Source: CATQHP01 sp965214915
Lineage (GTDB): Bacteria > Acidobacteriota > Terriglobia > Bryobacterales > UBA6623
Assembly: GCA_965214915.1 (NCBI GenBank)
Contig: CBDCCP010000003.1
Span: 372,001-436,000, forward strand
DNA length: 64,000 nt
Direction: 5' to 3'
Shown one piece after another: positions 1 through 8,250 of the stretch. The notes below the pieces were generated by a model. That model was not told where the DNA came from. It did not search any database and saw only the letters and a list, made by a program, of their open reading frames with translations. The translations under genes were made by a program, and so were the position numbers. Positions within the stretch are counted from its first letter, which is position 1; the number at the start of each line of letters is the position of its first letter.

Positions 1-435
1 AGCCCGTTGCCCAGCTTCAGCGCCTTCATCTCGCCGTGCGGCGCGTAGCCGAGCCTCGAGGCGTAGTCTTCCGCCCCCACCGTGTTCTTGCCCACGGCCT
101 TCGGCTGCCCCGCCGCGTCGTACTCGTAGGCCACCTTCAACCCCGACGGGTAGGTCTGCGTCTTCACCGTCCCGTCCGCATTGTAAGTATAGGCGAATGC
201 TCGCGCCGCATCCCCGGAGGTCGTCTGCGTGCTCGCCTTCACCTGCCCAAAGGCGTCGTAACAGCCGTAGCTCGTTGTCGACACGCTTGTGCTCACCGCG
301 GTCAAGCGCCCCTTGTTCTTGCAATTCGTCGTCGCTCCCGCGTCGTAAGCGTAGGTCACGTCCGGCGTGGCGTCGAACCCCGTCCCCCCGCCCGAGTAAA
401 CCGTGGTTCAGCGCGTCGTAGCTGCGCGTCGCCGT
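1..435 (-). pseudogene. Rhs/YD-repeat core fragment, runs off the left edge
   Basis: The minus strand reads YD-repeat sequence (TYAYDAGATTNCKNKGR, then SYGCYDAFGQV and AYEYDAAGQP) with no stop as far as base 1, so the gene continues outside the window. Rhs repeats build a secreted beta-shell that encloses a toxic C-terminal tip. The right end begins abruptly near 435, and about 120 bases there are a near-copy of 3211-3340. Near 400 this copy lacks about 11 bases that the other copy has, which shifts the frame. It is therefore a displaced or recombined core piece lying downstream of an immunity-like gene, not the start of an intact rhs gene. Confidence 0.7.
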
Positions 436-547
436 TTATCACCATCCCACGAACACCTGGAATAATGGCCCGAATACTCCGCTTTCAGTCGTCAATTCCC
501 TCTATTCCCTACTATGCCCTTTTCCTCTGTTCGTCTTTACTTTCCAT

Positions 548-1048
548 CTATCGGCTGTCAATGCACCAAGACTCTATTTCTCGTATCTCTTCAGGCGGCA
601 AATACGACAACCCAAAAGTCATGGCGTAGCCTCCGGAGGCGTTCTTTAGAATGTAGTTACTATCAAAAAATTGATCCCCAGAGTATTCATTGCGGTATGA
701 TCTGATCGACCCATGATAGATTTCCAAAATCGGCATAATGTGGTGAACATCAATGATTTTAAGCCCAGATCCTAATTCTAAACTGCAAATCATAGATGAA
801 TTTTTATCGTCAGGAAGTAAAGTAACTCTGATCCCCACTATTTTCTTATAGGAACAAAATAAATTCGAATAACGAAGGAAATCGTAAAATCCACTAAGAT
901 CTTTATTGATGTCATTATCTCGTTCAGTATATATTTCACCATCAATTAAAAATTCACATTTACGCAGCCATTTTGGAAAGAAAAATCGAGGTTTTGGTTC
1001 AAGAATTGCTGCGATCATTTTGCGATTTTCTACATCCATAATTTGCAA
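548..1048 (-). CDS. putative immunity protein of the adjacent Rhs toxin tip
   Basis: This 166-residue protein belongs to no family I recognise. It has no signal peptide or membrane segment, is acidic with many aromatic residues (EPKPRFFFPKWLRKCEF near the start), and is much more AT-rich than its surroundings, which is usual for recently acquired polymorphic-toxin cassettes. It starts 4 bases after the stop of the Rhs C-terminal gene on the same strand, the normal position of a cognate immunity gene. Immunity is inferred from position and composition only. The start, ATG at 1048, follows directly from the tight spacing. Confidence 0.6.
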   Translation of the reverse strand: MQIMDVENRKMIAAILEPKPRFFFPKWLRKCEFLIDGEIYTERDNDINKDLSGFYDFLRYSNLFCSYKKIVGIRVTLLPDDKNSSMICSLELGSGLKIIDVHHIMPILEIYHGSIRSYRNEYSGDQFFDSNYILKNASGGYAMTFGLSYLPPEEIREIESWCIDSR

Positions 1049-1052
1049 TCAA

Positions 1053-2252
1053 TTAATCTTTCGGTAAGTACTTGTTGATTTCTGCAATCCTCTTGGCTTG
1101 TGACCCTACGTTGTCTCTTCCAACGTTTATGATCGCTCGTGATAGGTCTCTGTAAGTTCGTAGAATGCTTTCGTATCCCGCTGGAGGTGGGCCGGGACTA
1201 CCAGAACTCTTCGGACCTATCTTACTTAACCAATTCATTACGGGCCTCTTAGCCTCGTATGGGATTTTATTCCAAGCTAGTTGAGCAGCCTTTACTCTCC
1301 GCTCAGCAACGATTGTGGAGTAGATTATTCTGCCAAATTTTCCAAGATTCAACCATCCACTTACACCGGTTCCGGTGACAAATGAGATTACTGCAAAAGC
1401 TCCTACGGCACTACCGGTATTTTTGGTTTGCCGTGCAACTGTTCCTATCACTTGATACGCTCCGGGCGTTAAGGGCCGGTCCGGTTGACTTCGTTGCCAG
1501 AACCGTTCCTGTGCCGTCGGCACCGTTGGCGCTTTCTCTGTTACGGTATACGACGATTTTAATTTCTCGTCGTCCGCGGCCACTTCCGCGCAAGTTTGGC
1601 CGCCGCTGTCGTCATCGAAAGTGCTTTCATCTTCTCGGACAACGCAGGCATTGCCCGTCGGGTCGAAGAAGCGCAGCGGGTTGTTGCGCACGTAGCCGTA
1701 CAGGCTCCAACTCTGCGGGGCCGACGCGAATTGGTCAGCGAACGGCGCATCGGGCGACACGAACCGCCCCAGGCGCGCCGAGTAGTACCTTGCCCCGAAG
1801 TAATCGAGGCTCGATTCCTTGTCGCGCTCCTTGCCTGTGAACTGCTGCGCCAAGACGTCGCCCGTCCCGCCGTAGCAGGTGAGGCTGCGGCCGTTCAGCC
1901 CCGAACCGATGCGTTCTCCGAAGGGGAAGAAGTCGCGGCACTCCGCTACCGTCTGATCCTGCTTCGTCACCAGCCGCGTCGAACCCAGGTGATCCTCCGT
2001 GCGGTAGAACGTCCCGCCGGATCCTACCGCAGGCGCCACGCTCGAATACTCCGCCGCCAACTGCCCGAAGGCGTCGTACACGTACACCGTCGTCTCGCTC
2101 GTTCCGCCGGTCGGCGTCGTCCGCTTCACCCGCTGCCCCAGCCTGTCGTAGGCATACGCGCCCTGCTCCTGCAGCGACGCCACGTTGTTGTCGTAACTCG
2201 TCAGCCGGTTCTCCCCGTCGTAGCTCAGCGCGCCCACGCCCGCCAGCGACAA
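1053..2252 (-). CDS. Rhs C-terminal core with polymorphic toxin tip
   Basis: Residues 1-195 are the conserved Rhs end: YD repeats (AYDRLGQRVKR, VYVYDAFGQLAAEY), the DHLGSTRLVT segment, the GKERDKESSLDYFGARYY core motif and the RNNPLRFFDPTGN delimiter. About 200 residues of variable tip follow, with a Gly/Ala hydrophobic stretch (VGAFAVISFVTGTGVSG) and a basic end (RDNVGSQAKRIAEINKYLPKD). I cannot assign the tip to a toxin family. Upstream sequence continues the Rhs reading (LYYDTYGNRAVTG) in other frames across 2255-2360, so this is the 3' part of a frameshifted gene. The immunity-like gene follows 4 bases downstream. Confidence 0.75.
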   Translation of the reverse strand: MSLAGVGALSYDGENRLTSYDNNVASLQEQGAYAYDRLGQRVKRTTPTGGTSETTVYVYDAFGQLAAEYSSVAPAVGSGGTFYRTEDHLGSTRLVTKQDQTVAECRDFFPFGERIGSGLNGRSLTCYGGTGDVLAQQFTGKERDKESSLDYFGARYYSARLGRFVSPDAPFADQFASAPQSWSLYGYVRNNPLRFFDPTGNACVVREDESTFDDDSGGQTCAEVAADDEKLKSSYTVTEKAPTVPTAQERFWQRSQPDRPLTPGAYQVIGTVARQTKNTGSAVGAFAVISFVTGTGVSGWLNLGKFGRIIYSTIVAERRVKAAQLAWNKIPYEAKRPVMNWLSKIGPKSSGSPGPPPAGYESILRTYRDLSRAIINVGRDNVGSQAKRIAEINKYLPKD

Positions 2253-2295
2253 CAGGTTGCCCGCCCCGTCGCCAGCGTGTGTCCGCGCACTCCCG

Positions 2296-2604
2296 TCACC
2301 GCCCGGTTGCCGTATGTATCGTAATATAGCCCCGGCGCCAGACAGCGCTTGTCGGGCAGGCGTCCCCTGTCGGCGCCGTCCCGTCCTCGCCGGCCGGGCC
2401 CAAACGGTTCGCCCCGTCGTAGCGGTAGTACTGCGTCACCTTGAATCCCGGACGGGCAATCGTCTGACTCAACAGGTTGCCGTTATTGCTCGTCGTTCCG
2501 TAGCTCAACCCCAACGACAACACTTGCAGCTCCCCGCCGCTGGCTGCAGCCGCGCATGTACGTGGTTCTTCTTGTTCCACCATCACCAATGTTGAGATCG
2601 CCAT
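2296..2604 (-). pseudogene. Rhs YD-repeat fragment, frameshifted
   Basis: The fragment contains YD-repeat text (LGLSYGTTSNNGNLLSQTI, then QYYRYDGANRLGPAGED). The expected continuation DKRCLAPGLYYDTYGNRAV lies in another frame from about 2355, and the next gene, at 2252, needs a further shift near 2270. At least two indels therefore separate it from the C-terminal part at 1053-2252. Its upstream end abuts the orphan immunity-like gene with no recognisable start region. It is best read as the middle of a broken rhs gene. Confidence 0.65.
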
Positions 2605-2646
2605 TGGGGAGCTTGCTCCAGAGTGCCCCCAAAATGACCGTCAACT

Positions 2647-3105
2647 CTAAGCCTTCGGTCTGCCGTAATAGAACTCCTCAACATCCCGCATGATCTCCAC
2701 TGCCTTTTCATTTAATCGTTCCCGCACTTTGCCCGCGATGATCGGGTCCGATGCGAGTCCCGCCAATACCGATACTATAAGGAGTTCCTCCAACAGGTCC
2801 TCTCCACTGTCTGCAAGTTCGTCAATAAATATACACGCATCTCGCAGGAACGAAGAGTCAAAATGATTCCTGATGATCTCCGCGGCAAATCGATCATACG
2901 CGTAGTACGGAGGCATAATCTCCACCAAGTCGCTGGGCTCATCTTCTCGCTCAAGGAGCATCGGGAACCGGTCTATCAGCCGTTTGACCGCTATCCCGAT
3001 CTCAGCTTCACGTTTACCTTTGATCCATATACCACGACTCCCAGAAGTAGTACCTTCTAGGGCTATTAGCTCGACCTCAGCGTCACGTTTAACTTTGCTC
3101 GACAT
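2647..3105 (-). CDS. orphan immunity-like protein between Rhs fragments
   Basis: This is an acidic, helical, cytosolic-looking protein of 152 residues (DACIFIDELADSGEDLLEEL, ending EFYYGRPKA). The Asp/Glu-rich helix followed by a Leu-rich segment resembles small immunity proteins found beside Rhs/WapA loci; I do not assign a named family with confidence. It lies on the Rhs strand between two Rhs fragments, 38 bases downstream of a truncated Rhs end whose own tip seems to be missing. Inference: an immunity gene left behind when its toxin tip was displaced. Confidence 0.55.
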   Translation of the reverse strand: MSSKVKRDAEVELIALEGTTSGSRGIWIKGKREAEIGIAVKRLIDRFPMLLEREDEPSDLVEIMPPYYAYDRFAAEIIRNHFDSSFLRDACIFIDELADSGEDLLEELLIVSVLAGLASDPIIAGKVRERLNEKAVEIMRDVEEFYYGRPKA

Positions 3106-3143
3106 AGCTTGGAAACCAATCTATCGGACACTCGACCTCCGTA

Positions 3144-4285
3144 TTAGCATCCATATGTCATCGTCGTGAAACAGCATCTTGGATATCTGTCAACAATTCT
3201 TTCACAATCGCGCCCCTTGTTCCGGCAACTCGTCGTCGCTCCCGCATCGTAAGCGTAGGTCCCGTCCGGCGTGGCGTCGAAGCCCGTTCCGCCGCCGGAG
3301 TAAACCGTCGTCTTGATCCGGTTCAGCGCATCGTAGGCGAACGTGCGCGTCTGCCCCCCGTGCAGACCCCGCCGCTCACCGTAGCGTTCTGCCGCACCTC
3401 CGTCAGATTGTCCAGAACGGCGTACTTGTAGCACGTGTTCACGCTGTTCTCCTGCAGCCGCCGCAGCCGCCCCAAGCCGTCGCTCGCGAACGCCGCCGCC
3501 TCCACCACCCGCCCGTTGCGGTCGTACTTCGTGCGGCTCCAGCCCATCGTCTCCTCTGACGCGCTGTCGCTCTCGTGCGGGTTCGATGCCAACTCGTAGC
3601 GGTTCGACCCGCTGTAACGGTACGCCCGCCGCACCTGAATCCCGCTCGTCTTGCTGCTCGCGGAAACCTTATCCGTATCGTTGGTCTGCTCCAGCCACAG
3701 CCGCCCCAACGGATCGTAACGGCTCGCCACCGCCAGCCCGCCGTCGTTGTATGCCGCCCGGTCGCGTTGTTCGTAAACCCGCCGTTCCGGATCGTCGTAC
3801 GTAGTCTGTGTCTTGCGCTTGCCCCCTTCGTCAACCGCCTCTACACGCCCCAAATCGTCGTAATCGTAGCCCGTCGCCACACTGTTGTCGGTGTCCGTGC
3901 GGCTGGTCAGCAGCCCCGATTCGCAGTCGTAGGCATAAGTCGTCGTGCGCTCTTCCGTCTTACCGTGCGCCTCTTCCCGCTGCGTCGGGTAAAGATTGGA
4001 TGCCGAGCCGTCGGGACAGTTAGTAATCGCGTCGTAGGTCAGCTTGACGACGTTGTTCCGCGCATCCGTCGTTTGCGTCAGGTTGCCGTAGGTATCGTAG
4101 GTATGCCTCGTCGTCGCGGTCACGGGGCTCACTCCCCGCGTTTCCCGGGTTACGTTGCCCCGTGTGTCGTAGGTAAAGTCCGTCTTCGCCTTCAGCGTCC
4201 CGCTCGACGAACCCGCGCGCACTCCGCTGTAATCCGCCGGCGACAGCAGCCGCGGCGGCGGCACGCCGCCCGTTGTCGTCGCCAC
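3144..4285 (-). pseudogene. Rhs/YD-repeat core fragment, truncated at both ends
   Basis: A GTG at 4285 begins about 320 residues of YD repeats (DFTYDTRGNVTRET, HTYDTYGNLTQTTD, YDYDDLGRVEAVD). The frame breaks near 3360 in a run of C and continues in the 3144-3434 frame (TFAYDALNRIKTTVYSGGG). Homology to the copy at 1-435 ends right after CRNKGR near 3211; the last 20 or so residues are unrelated, and the frame stops at 3144. No signal peptide or Rhs N-terminal domain lies upstream, where the neighbouring sulfatase gene ends at 4361, so the 5' part has been lost. It is probably non-functional, or it serves as a recombination reservoir. Confidence 0.7.
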
Positions 4286-4360
4286 TCTTTGCAGCCGCGG
4301 CCGACGAGACAGGCTCCGCGGCCTCGACCGCCGGTAACCGCCCGCCGGCCGCCGCCGCGG

Positions 4361-5704
4361 TCAATTGCCGAATGCGCTCAGCCAGTTCTCGAAGCGCGCT
4401 TGCAGGCGGGCCAGAACCGGCGGCCGCTCAGCGGCCAGATCTGTCGTCTCGGCCGCGTCGATTTCGAGATCGAAGAGCTGGAACGGCTCATCCTCGGCGG
4501 TGCGGAGTATCTTGTAGCGGCCGTTGCGGGCGGCGCTGTAGCCGCGGTAGCGCCAGAACAGCGGGCGCGGGGACGGGCTTTTGCGGCCCTCCAGGGCGCG
4601 GCCCATATCGTCGCCGTCAAGCTTCGGGGCGGAGGGGATGCGCGCCCCGGCGGCGGCCAGCAGCGTCGGCAGGATGTCGAGGCTGATCAGCGGCTCGTCG
4701 ACAACCGAACCCGGTGGAATCCGCCCCGGCCGGCGCGCGACGGCCGCCACGCGGATGCCGCCTTCCCATAAAGTGTTGCCGCCATCGCGCAGGGGTGCGT
4801 TGACGGCCACTTCGAGACCGCTCCCCGGGCTCATGAAGGCGCCGTTGTCCGAGTAGAAGATAACCATCGTTTCGGAGGCGAGACCGAGGGCGTCCAATTG
4901 CTCGAGGACGCGCCCGACCCCGGCATCGAGAGCCGTGACGGCGGCGCGGTAGCGCTCCTTTTGGTCCGTCGTGTCCGGAAGGTAGCCGTATTGGAAGAAA
5001 AACCGCGGCGGCGCCTGCCAGATATTGGGTTCGCCGGGACGCTTGTTTCTGGCCTTCGGGTAGTGAACGGCGCTGAACGGGAGATAGACGAAGAACGGCC
5101 CGCCTTGCCGGCGGCGCATGAACTCGCAGGCGGCTTCGGCGAACAGATCGGTCGAATAGCCCGAAACGTAGGCCGGCTCGACGCCCCGATAGAGATCGTG
5201 CTCGCCGGCGTAAACGTGGGTGTAATAGTCGGCGTTGCCGCTGCGGATGCCCAGGAATTCGTCGAAGCCGCGTTCGGTGGGACGGCTGCCGGGGGCGAAA
5301 CCGATGTTCCATTTGCCGAAGCAGGCCGTGGCGTAGCCCAGCGGCTTGAGGTACTCGGGGATGAGCTTTTCGCGGTGGGGGAGGCCGATGCCGCCGCGGT
5401 TTTCCTCGACGCTGAGCTGATGGTTCAGGCCGATGCGCTGCGGGTAACGTCCCGTGAGCAGAGCGGCCCGGGAAACCGTGCAGGTCGCTCCGGCGGTGTA
5501 GAAGTTCGTGAGGCGCGCCCCTTGAGCGGCGAGGCGGTCGATGTTGGGGGTCAGGTTTTCTCCGTTGCCGTAGCAGCCGAGGTCGCCGTAGCCCAGATTG
5601 TCGGCGGTGATCAGCAAAATGTTGGGCGGACGCTCCGCGGCCGAGAGAGCGACGGCCAACAGCAAAAAGGCGGCGGCGGCCGGCGTGTTGCTGCGGACGC
5701 GCAC
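4361..5704 (-). CDS. secreted sulfatase (alkaline-phosphatase fold) with atypical CTVSR site
   Basis: A type I sulfatase of 447 residues that would hydrolyse sulfate esters, probably of a glycan, outside the cytoplasm. The start is taken as GTG 5704-5702, one base after the lptE stop; the frame is open further upstream, but that would run through lptE. A signal peptide (AAFLLLAVALSAAE) is followed by the metal motif NILLITADNLGYGD. The cysteine to be converted to formylglycine is Cys75 in TCTVSRAALLTGR. The consensus is C-x-P-x-R, so Pro is replaced by Val. Later motifs are normal (GKWNIGFAPG, FYSDNGAF, LWEGGIRV). It is the last gene of an lptE-linked run. Confidence 0.85.
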   Translation of the reverse strand: MRVRSNTPAAAAFLLLAVALSAAERPPNILLITADNLGYGDLGCYGNGENLTPNIDRLAAQGARLTNFYTAGATCTVSRAALLTGRYPQRIGLNHQLSVEENRGGIGLPHREKLIPEYLKPLGYATACFGKWNIGFAPGSRPTERGFDEFLGIRSGNADYYTHVYAGEHDLYRGVEPAYVSGYSTDLFAEAACEFMRRRQGGPFFVYLPFSAVHYPKARNKRPGEPNIWQAPPRFFFQYGYLPDTTDQKERYRAAVTALDAGVGRVLEQLDALGLASETMVIFYSDNGAFMSPGSGLEVAVNAPLRDGGNTLWEGGIRVAAVARRPGRIPPGSVVDEPLISLDILPTLLAAAGARIPSAPKLDGDDMGRALEGRKSPSPRPLFWRYRGYSAARNGRYKILRTAEDEPFQLFDLEIDAAETTDLAAERPPVLARLQARFENWLSAFGN

Positions 5705-5705
5705 G

Positions 5706-6239
5706 CTAAAAGCCCTCGAGAATCGCCGAGACCAGCGTTCCGGCCATCGTCCGGCTGGCGCGGCGCAGGGCCGCGCCGCGTTCCTCGATGAAGGCGTCGG
5801 GGTCGGCGCTGACTTCATAGGTTTCGCGCTGCTCGAGATTGGGGTTGAGATAGAGGGATTTGCCCTGCACGCGGTCCCACAGATCGACGTGTACGCGCGT
5901 AATCGTGGTGACGCTCGTAGCGCGGCCGGTCACCGGGTCGAAATTCTGTGGGAGCGCGTGAAAGGTGACCACCGTGCCGCGCAACAAGGCGTCGGCGTTG
6001 TTTTCGTCGCTGACGACGTTGTAGCGCGTCCGCGTGATGAATTCGCGGACGACCGCCTGGGTCAGGTACTGCTCGATCTTGAACTCCGTTGTTGCGTTGG
6101 TAAAGGCCGGAACGGCAATGGTGCGGATGTTGTCGGGCAGGGTGTCGGCCCGGCCGGCCAGACGGTAGCCGCAAGCGGTTGTTACGGCGAGCAGGAGAGC
6201 CGGGAGCGCAGCCGCGGCCCAATTTTTTGCCGGGATCAT
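5706..6239 (-). CDS. lptE: LPS-assembly lipoprotein LptE
   Basis: This 177-residue outer-membrane lipoprotein is the plug of the LptD translocon that inserts lipopolysaccharide at the cell surface. It has a signal peptide with a lipobox ending in ACGYRLAG (acyl-accepting Cys23). The family pattern follows: DTLPDNIRTIAVPAFTN, then an extended helical region (EFKIEQYLTQAVVREFI) and a beta core (ADALLRGTVV). The length is normal. It is 4 bases downstream of pssA on the same strand and 1 base before the sulfatase start, so translation is probably coupled. lptD is not in the window. Confidence 0.85.
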   Translation of the reverse strand: MIPAKNWAAAALPALLLAVTTACGYRLAGRADTLPDNIRTIAVPAFTNATTEFKIEQYLTQAVVREFITRTRYNVVSDENNADALLRGTVVTFHALPQNFDPVTGRATSVTTITRVHVDLWDRVQGKSLYLNPNLEQRETYEVSADPDAFIEERGAALRRASRTMAGTLVSAILEGF

Positions 6240-6243
6240 GCAC

Positions 6244-7116
6244 TCAGTTTATGCGCGGATTGCCGGGGGCGGGTTCCGCCGGTTCCGCGGCGCGGGAGAA
6301 AGTTCGCCGCCGCAGGCCGCCGATGCGCGTGACGACCCCGCTGAGAACGAAAGCCGAGGCCATGGTCAGCAGGACGGGCCGCGAGAAATTCCAGATCAGG
6401 AAGATCATCGTGGCGAAAAAGACCACGCCCAGTGACGGCTTGCGCATGAAGTTCAGATCTTTGAAGCTGCGGTAGCGCCAGCCGGAGATCATCAGCGCTC
6501 CCAGGCAGGCGATCAACAGGCACCAGAGCAGGCCCCACGGCCACCACGCTTCGATCGGCCGCCCCGAGCGGGCATGAACGACGGCGGCCAGCAGACCGGC
6601 GGCGGGCGGGATGGGCAGGCCGACAAAATACTTGCGGTCCGGTCTGCCGGGGTTCTTGGGCCGCGGATTCTTCTGCACGTTGAAGCGGGCCAGACGCGCG
6701 GCGCCGCAGGTCAGAAACAGGAAGGTGCATAAATAGCCGATCGGCGGCAGCAGTTCGGCGAAGACCCCGCCCTGCTCGACTTCCAGGCCGCGCACGCCCC
6801 AGGCGAAGGCCAGCGCGGCCGGAGCCGCGCCGAACGTGATGCAGTCGGCCAGGGAGTCGAGCTCGGCGCCGAATTCGCTGGTGGATTTGGTCAAGCGGGC
6901 GATGCGTCCGTCGAGCCCGTCCGTAAACACGGCGATGCCGACGGAGATGGCGGCAAAATCGAGAAGGCGGGCCGCTTGCGCGGCCTCGGACGCCGGCAGG
7001 GCCATCGCCTGCAGCGTTCTCATCAGGGTGTAATACCCGCAGAAAAGCGTGCCGACCGTAAACAGCGTCGGCAAGGCGTAAGGCGGGCTGTCGCGTCTGC
7101 GTCTACGAATTTTCAT
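6244..7116 (-). CDS. pssA: CDP-diacylglycerol-serine O-phosphatidyltransferase
   Basis: This inner-membrane enzyme makes phosphatidylserine from CDP-diacylglycerol and serine, the step before decarboxylation by psd. The CDP-alcohol phosphotransferase signature is complete: Asp66, Asp69-Gly70, Ala73-Arg74, Gly83, Asp87, Asp91 (TDGLDGRIARLTK, then EFGAELDSLAD). Several hydrophobic segments follow (LCTFLFLTCGAARLARFN; the last near GVVFFATMIFLIW). The ATG at 7116 overlaps the psd stop as ATGA, which decides the start; the frame is open upstream but reads through psd. The C-terminal 30 residues are basic and Pro/Ala rich. Confidence 0.93.
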   Translation of the reverse strand: MKIRRRRRDSPPYALPTLFTVGTLFCGYYTLMRTLQAMALPASEAAQAARLLDFAAISVGIAVFTDGLDGRIARLTKSTSEFGAELDSLADCITFGAAPAALAFAWGVRGLEVEQGGVFAELLPPIGYLCTFLFLTCGAARLARFNVQKNPRPKNPGRPDRKYFVGLPIPPAAGLLAAVVHARSGRPIEAWWPWGLLWCLLIACLGALMISGWRYRSFKDLNFMRKPSLGVVFFATMIFLIWNFSRPVLLTMASAFVLSGVVTRIGGLRRRTFSRAAEPAEPAPGNPRIN

Positions 7117-7736
7117 TTCGTTCGCGAGCTCCGTCTGGCGGCCAGGATCGAGCTGCCCCCGGCTACCCGGTCTCCGGCGGCGACGTCGATCTTCCACTCG
7201 GGGCCCAGCAAAATGTCGACCCGCGAGCCGAATTTGATCAATCCGAAGCGTTCTCCTTTGCGCACTCGATCGCCGACCTTTTTATGGCACACAATGCGGC
7301 GCGCGATCAAGCCGGCAATTTGCCTGACCTCCACCACGCTCCCGCCGGCGCTCTCTTCTTCGACGACCAGAGTATTCTGCTCGTTGCCGGCGGAAGCAAG
7401 CTCTTTGTAAGCCGGCAAGAAACGGCCGCGCCGGTATTCGACGCGCTTCACGCATCCGTCGATGGGCGCTCGATTGACGTGAACGTCGAAAATGTTGAGA
7501 AAAATGCCGATGCGCGTACGCCCGTCGGCGAGCTCACGGACCTGGACGACCTTGCCGTCGGCAGGCGAGACGCAGACCGCGCCGGCGGGGATGCGGCGTT
7601 GCGGATCGCGGAAAAAGTAGAGGCAGAAGGCCCCGAAGACGAGGAACGGCGCCGCTGCCGGGGGAGTCAGAAACCAGGCAACAACGGCCCCGGCGGCGGC
7701 GCAGCCGATGCCGTAGTAGATTCCGTCTTTGACCAT
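7113..7736 (-). CDS. psd: phosphatidylserine decarboxylase, short (PSD-A type)
   Basis: This enzyme converts phosphatidylserine to phosphatidylethanolamine at the inner membrane. At 207 residues it matches the short class rather than the roughly 300-residue E. coli type. There are two N-terminal hydrophobic segments, then FFRDPQRRIP, VSPADGKVV and FLNIFDVHVNRAPIDG. The self-cleavage site is Gly170-Ser171 in IKFGSRVDILL, where Ser171 becomes the pyruvoyl group of the alpha chain. It is translationally coupled to pssA through an ATGA overlap, giving a complete two-step PE pathway. Confidence 0.93.
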   Translation of the reverse strand: MVKDGIYYGIGCAAAGAVVAWFLTPPAAAPFLVFGAFCLYFFRDPQRRIPAGAVCVSPADGKVVQVRELADGRTRIGIFLNIFDVHVNRAPIDGCVKRVEYRRGRFLPAYKELASAGNEQNTLVVEEESAGGSVVEVRQIAGLIARRIVCHKKVGDRVRKGERFGLIKFGSRVDILLGPEWKIDVAAGDRVAGGSSILAARRSSRTK

Positions 7737-7814
7737 GGCCGCCTTGCCAGCGAAAAAGTCGGCAGCCGCGCCGCCGCGATGGACACGCGCCGCGGACGAA
7801 CCGCGCCGGGCGCT

Positions 7815-8048
7815 CTACGAAACGCGCGCCGTGTGCCGATCGACGATCTGCTGCATCTGGTCTTTCAAGTTGAGCTTGAGCTTCTTGAGGCGCGTTTCTT
7901 CGATCTGTTCCTCCAGGGAGGGATACCGCCGTTCGCCGAGCGCGTTGAGGCGGCGTTCATAATCCGCATGTTGGTGCTTGAGCTTACGGAACTCCGGGTC
8001 GGACTCCATCAATTCGGCGGCGATCCTGACTGATTCGGGCATTTGCAT
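7815..8048 (-). CDS. DUF465 (YdcH-like) small coiled-coil protein
   Basis: This 77-residue, highly charged, all-helical protein begins MQMPESVRIAAELMESDPEF and ends with the conserved DUF465 pattern of a short EEQIEETRLKKLKLNLKDQM helix. The family's function is unknown. I chose ATG 8048; the frame is open to 8138, but the extra residues look like non-coding translation. A purine-rich stretch (aggaggaaat on the minus strand) lies just upstream as a ribosome site. It stands between the protease gene and psd, with about 80 bases to psd. Confidence 0.8.
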   Translation of the reverse strand: MQMPESVRIAAELMESDPEFRKLKHQHADYERRLNALGERRYPSLEEQIEETRLKKLKLNLKDQMQQIVDRHTARVS

Positions 8049-8250
8049 TGCGTACGATTTCCTCCTGCTGGTTGAAGATTTCAGGCAGTCCCGCGGCCTC
8101 GCTGCGCGGGGCGGCCGGCCGGCCGCCCCGTGGGGCATATCGACTGCCGTGGCCTGAGCGGATTCGTCATCCGGCGCGGATTTACTCTACCAAAGTTGCC
8201 GACAGGTTGCAATGCGCAAGCGTTGTCCGCGGCGGCCCGGCGCGAGCGGA

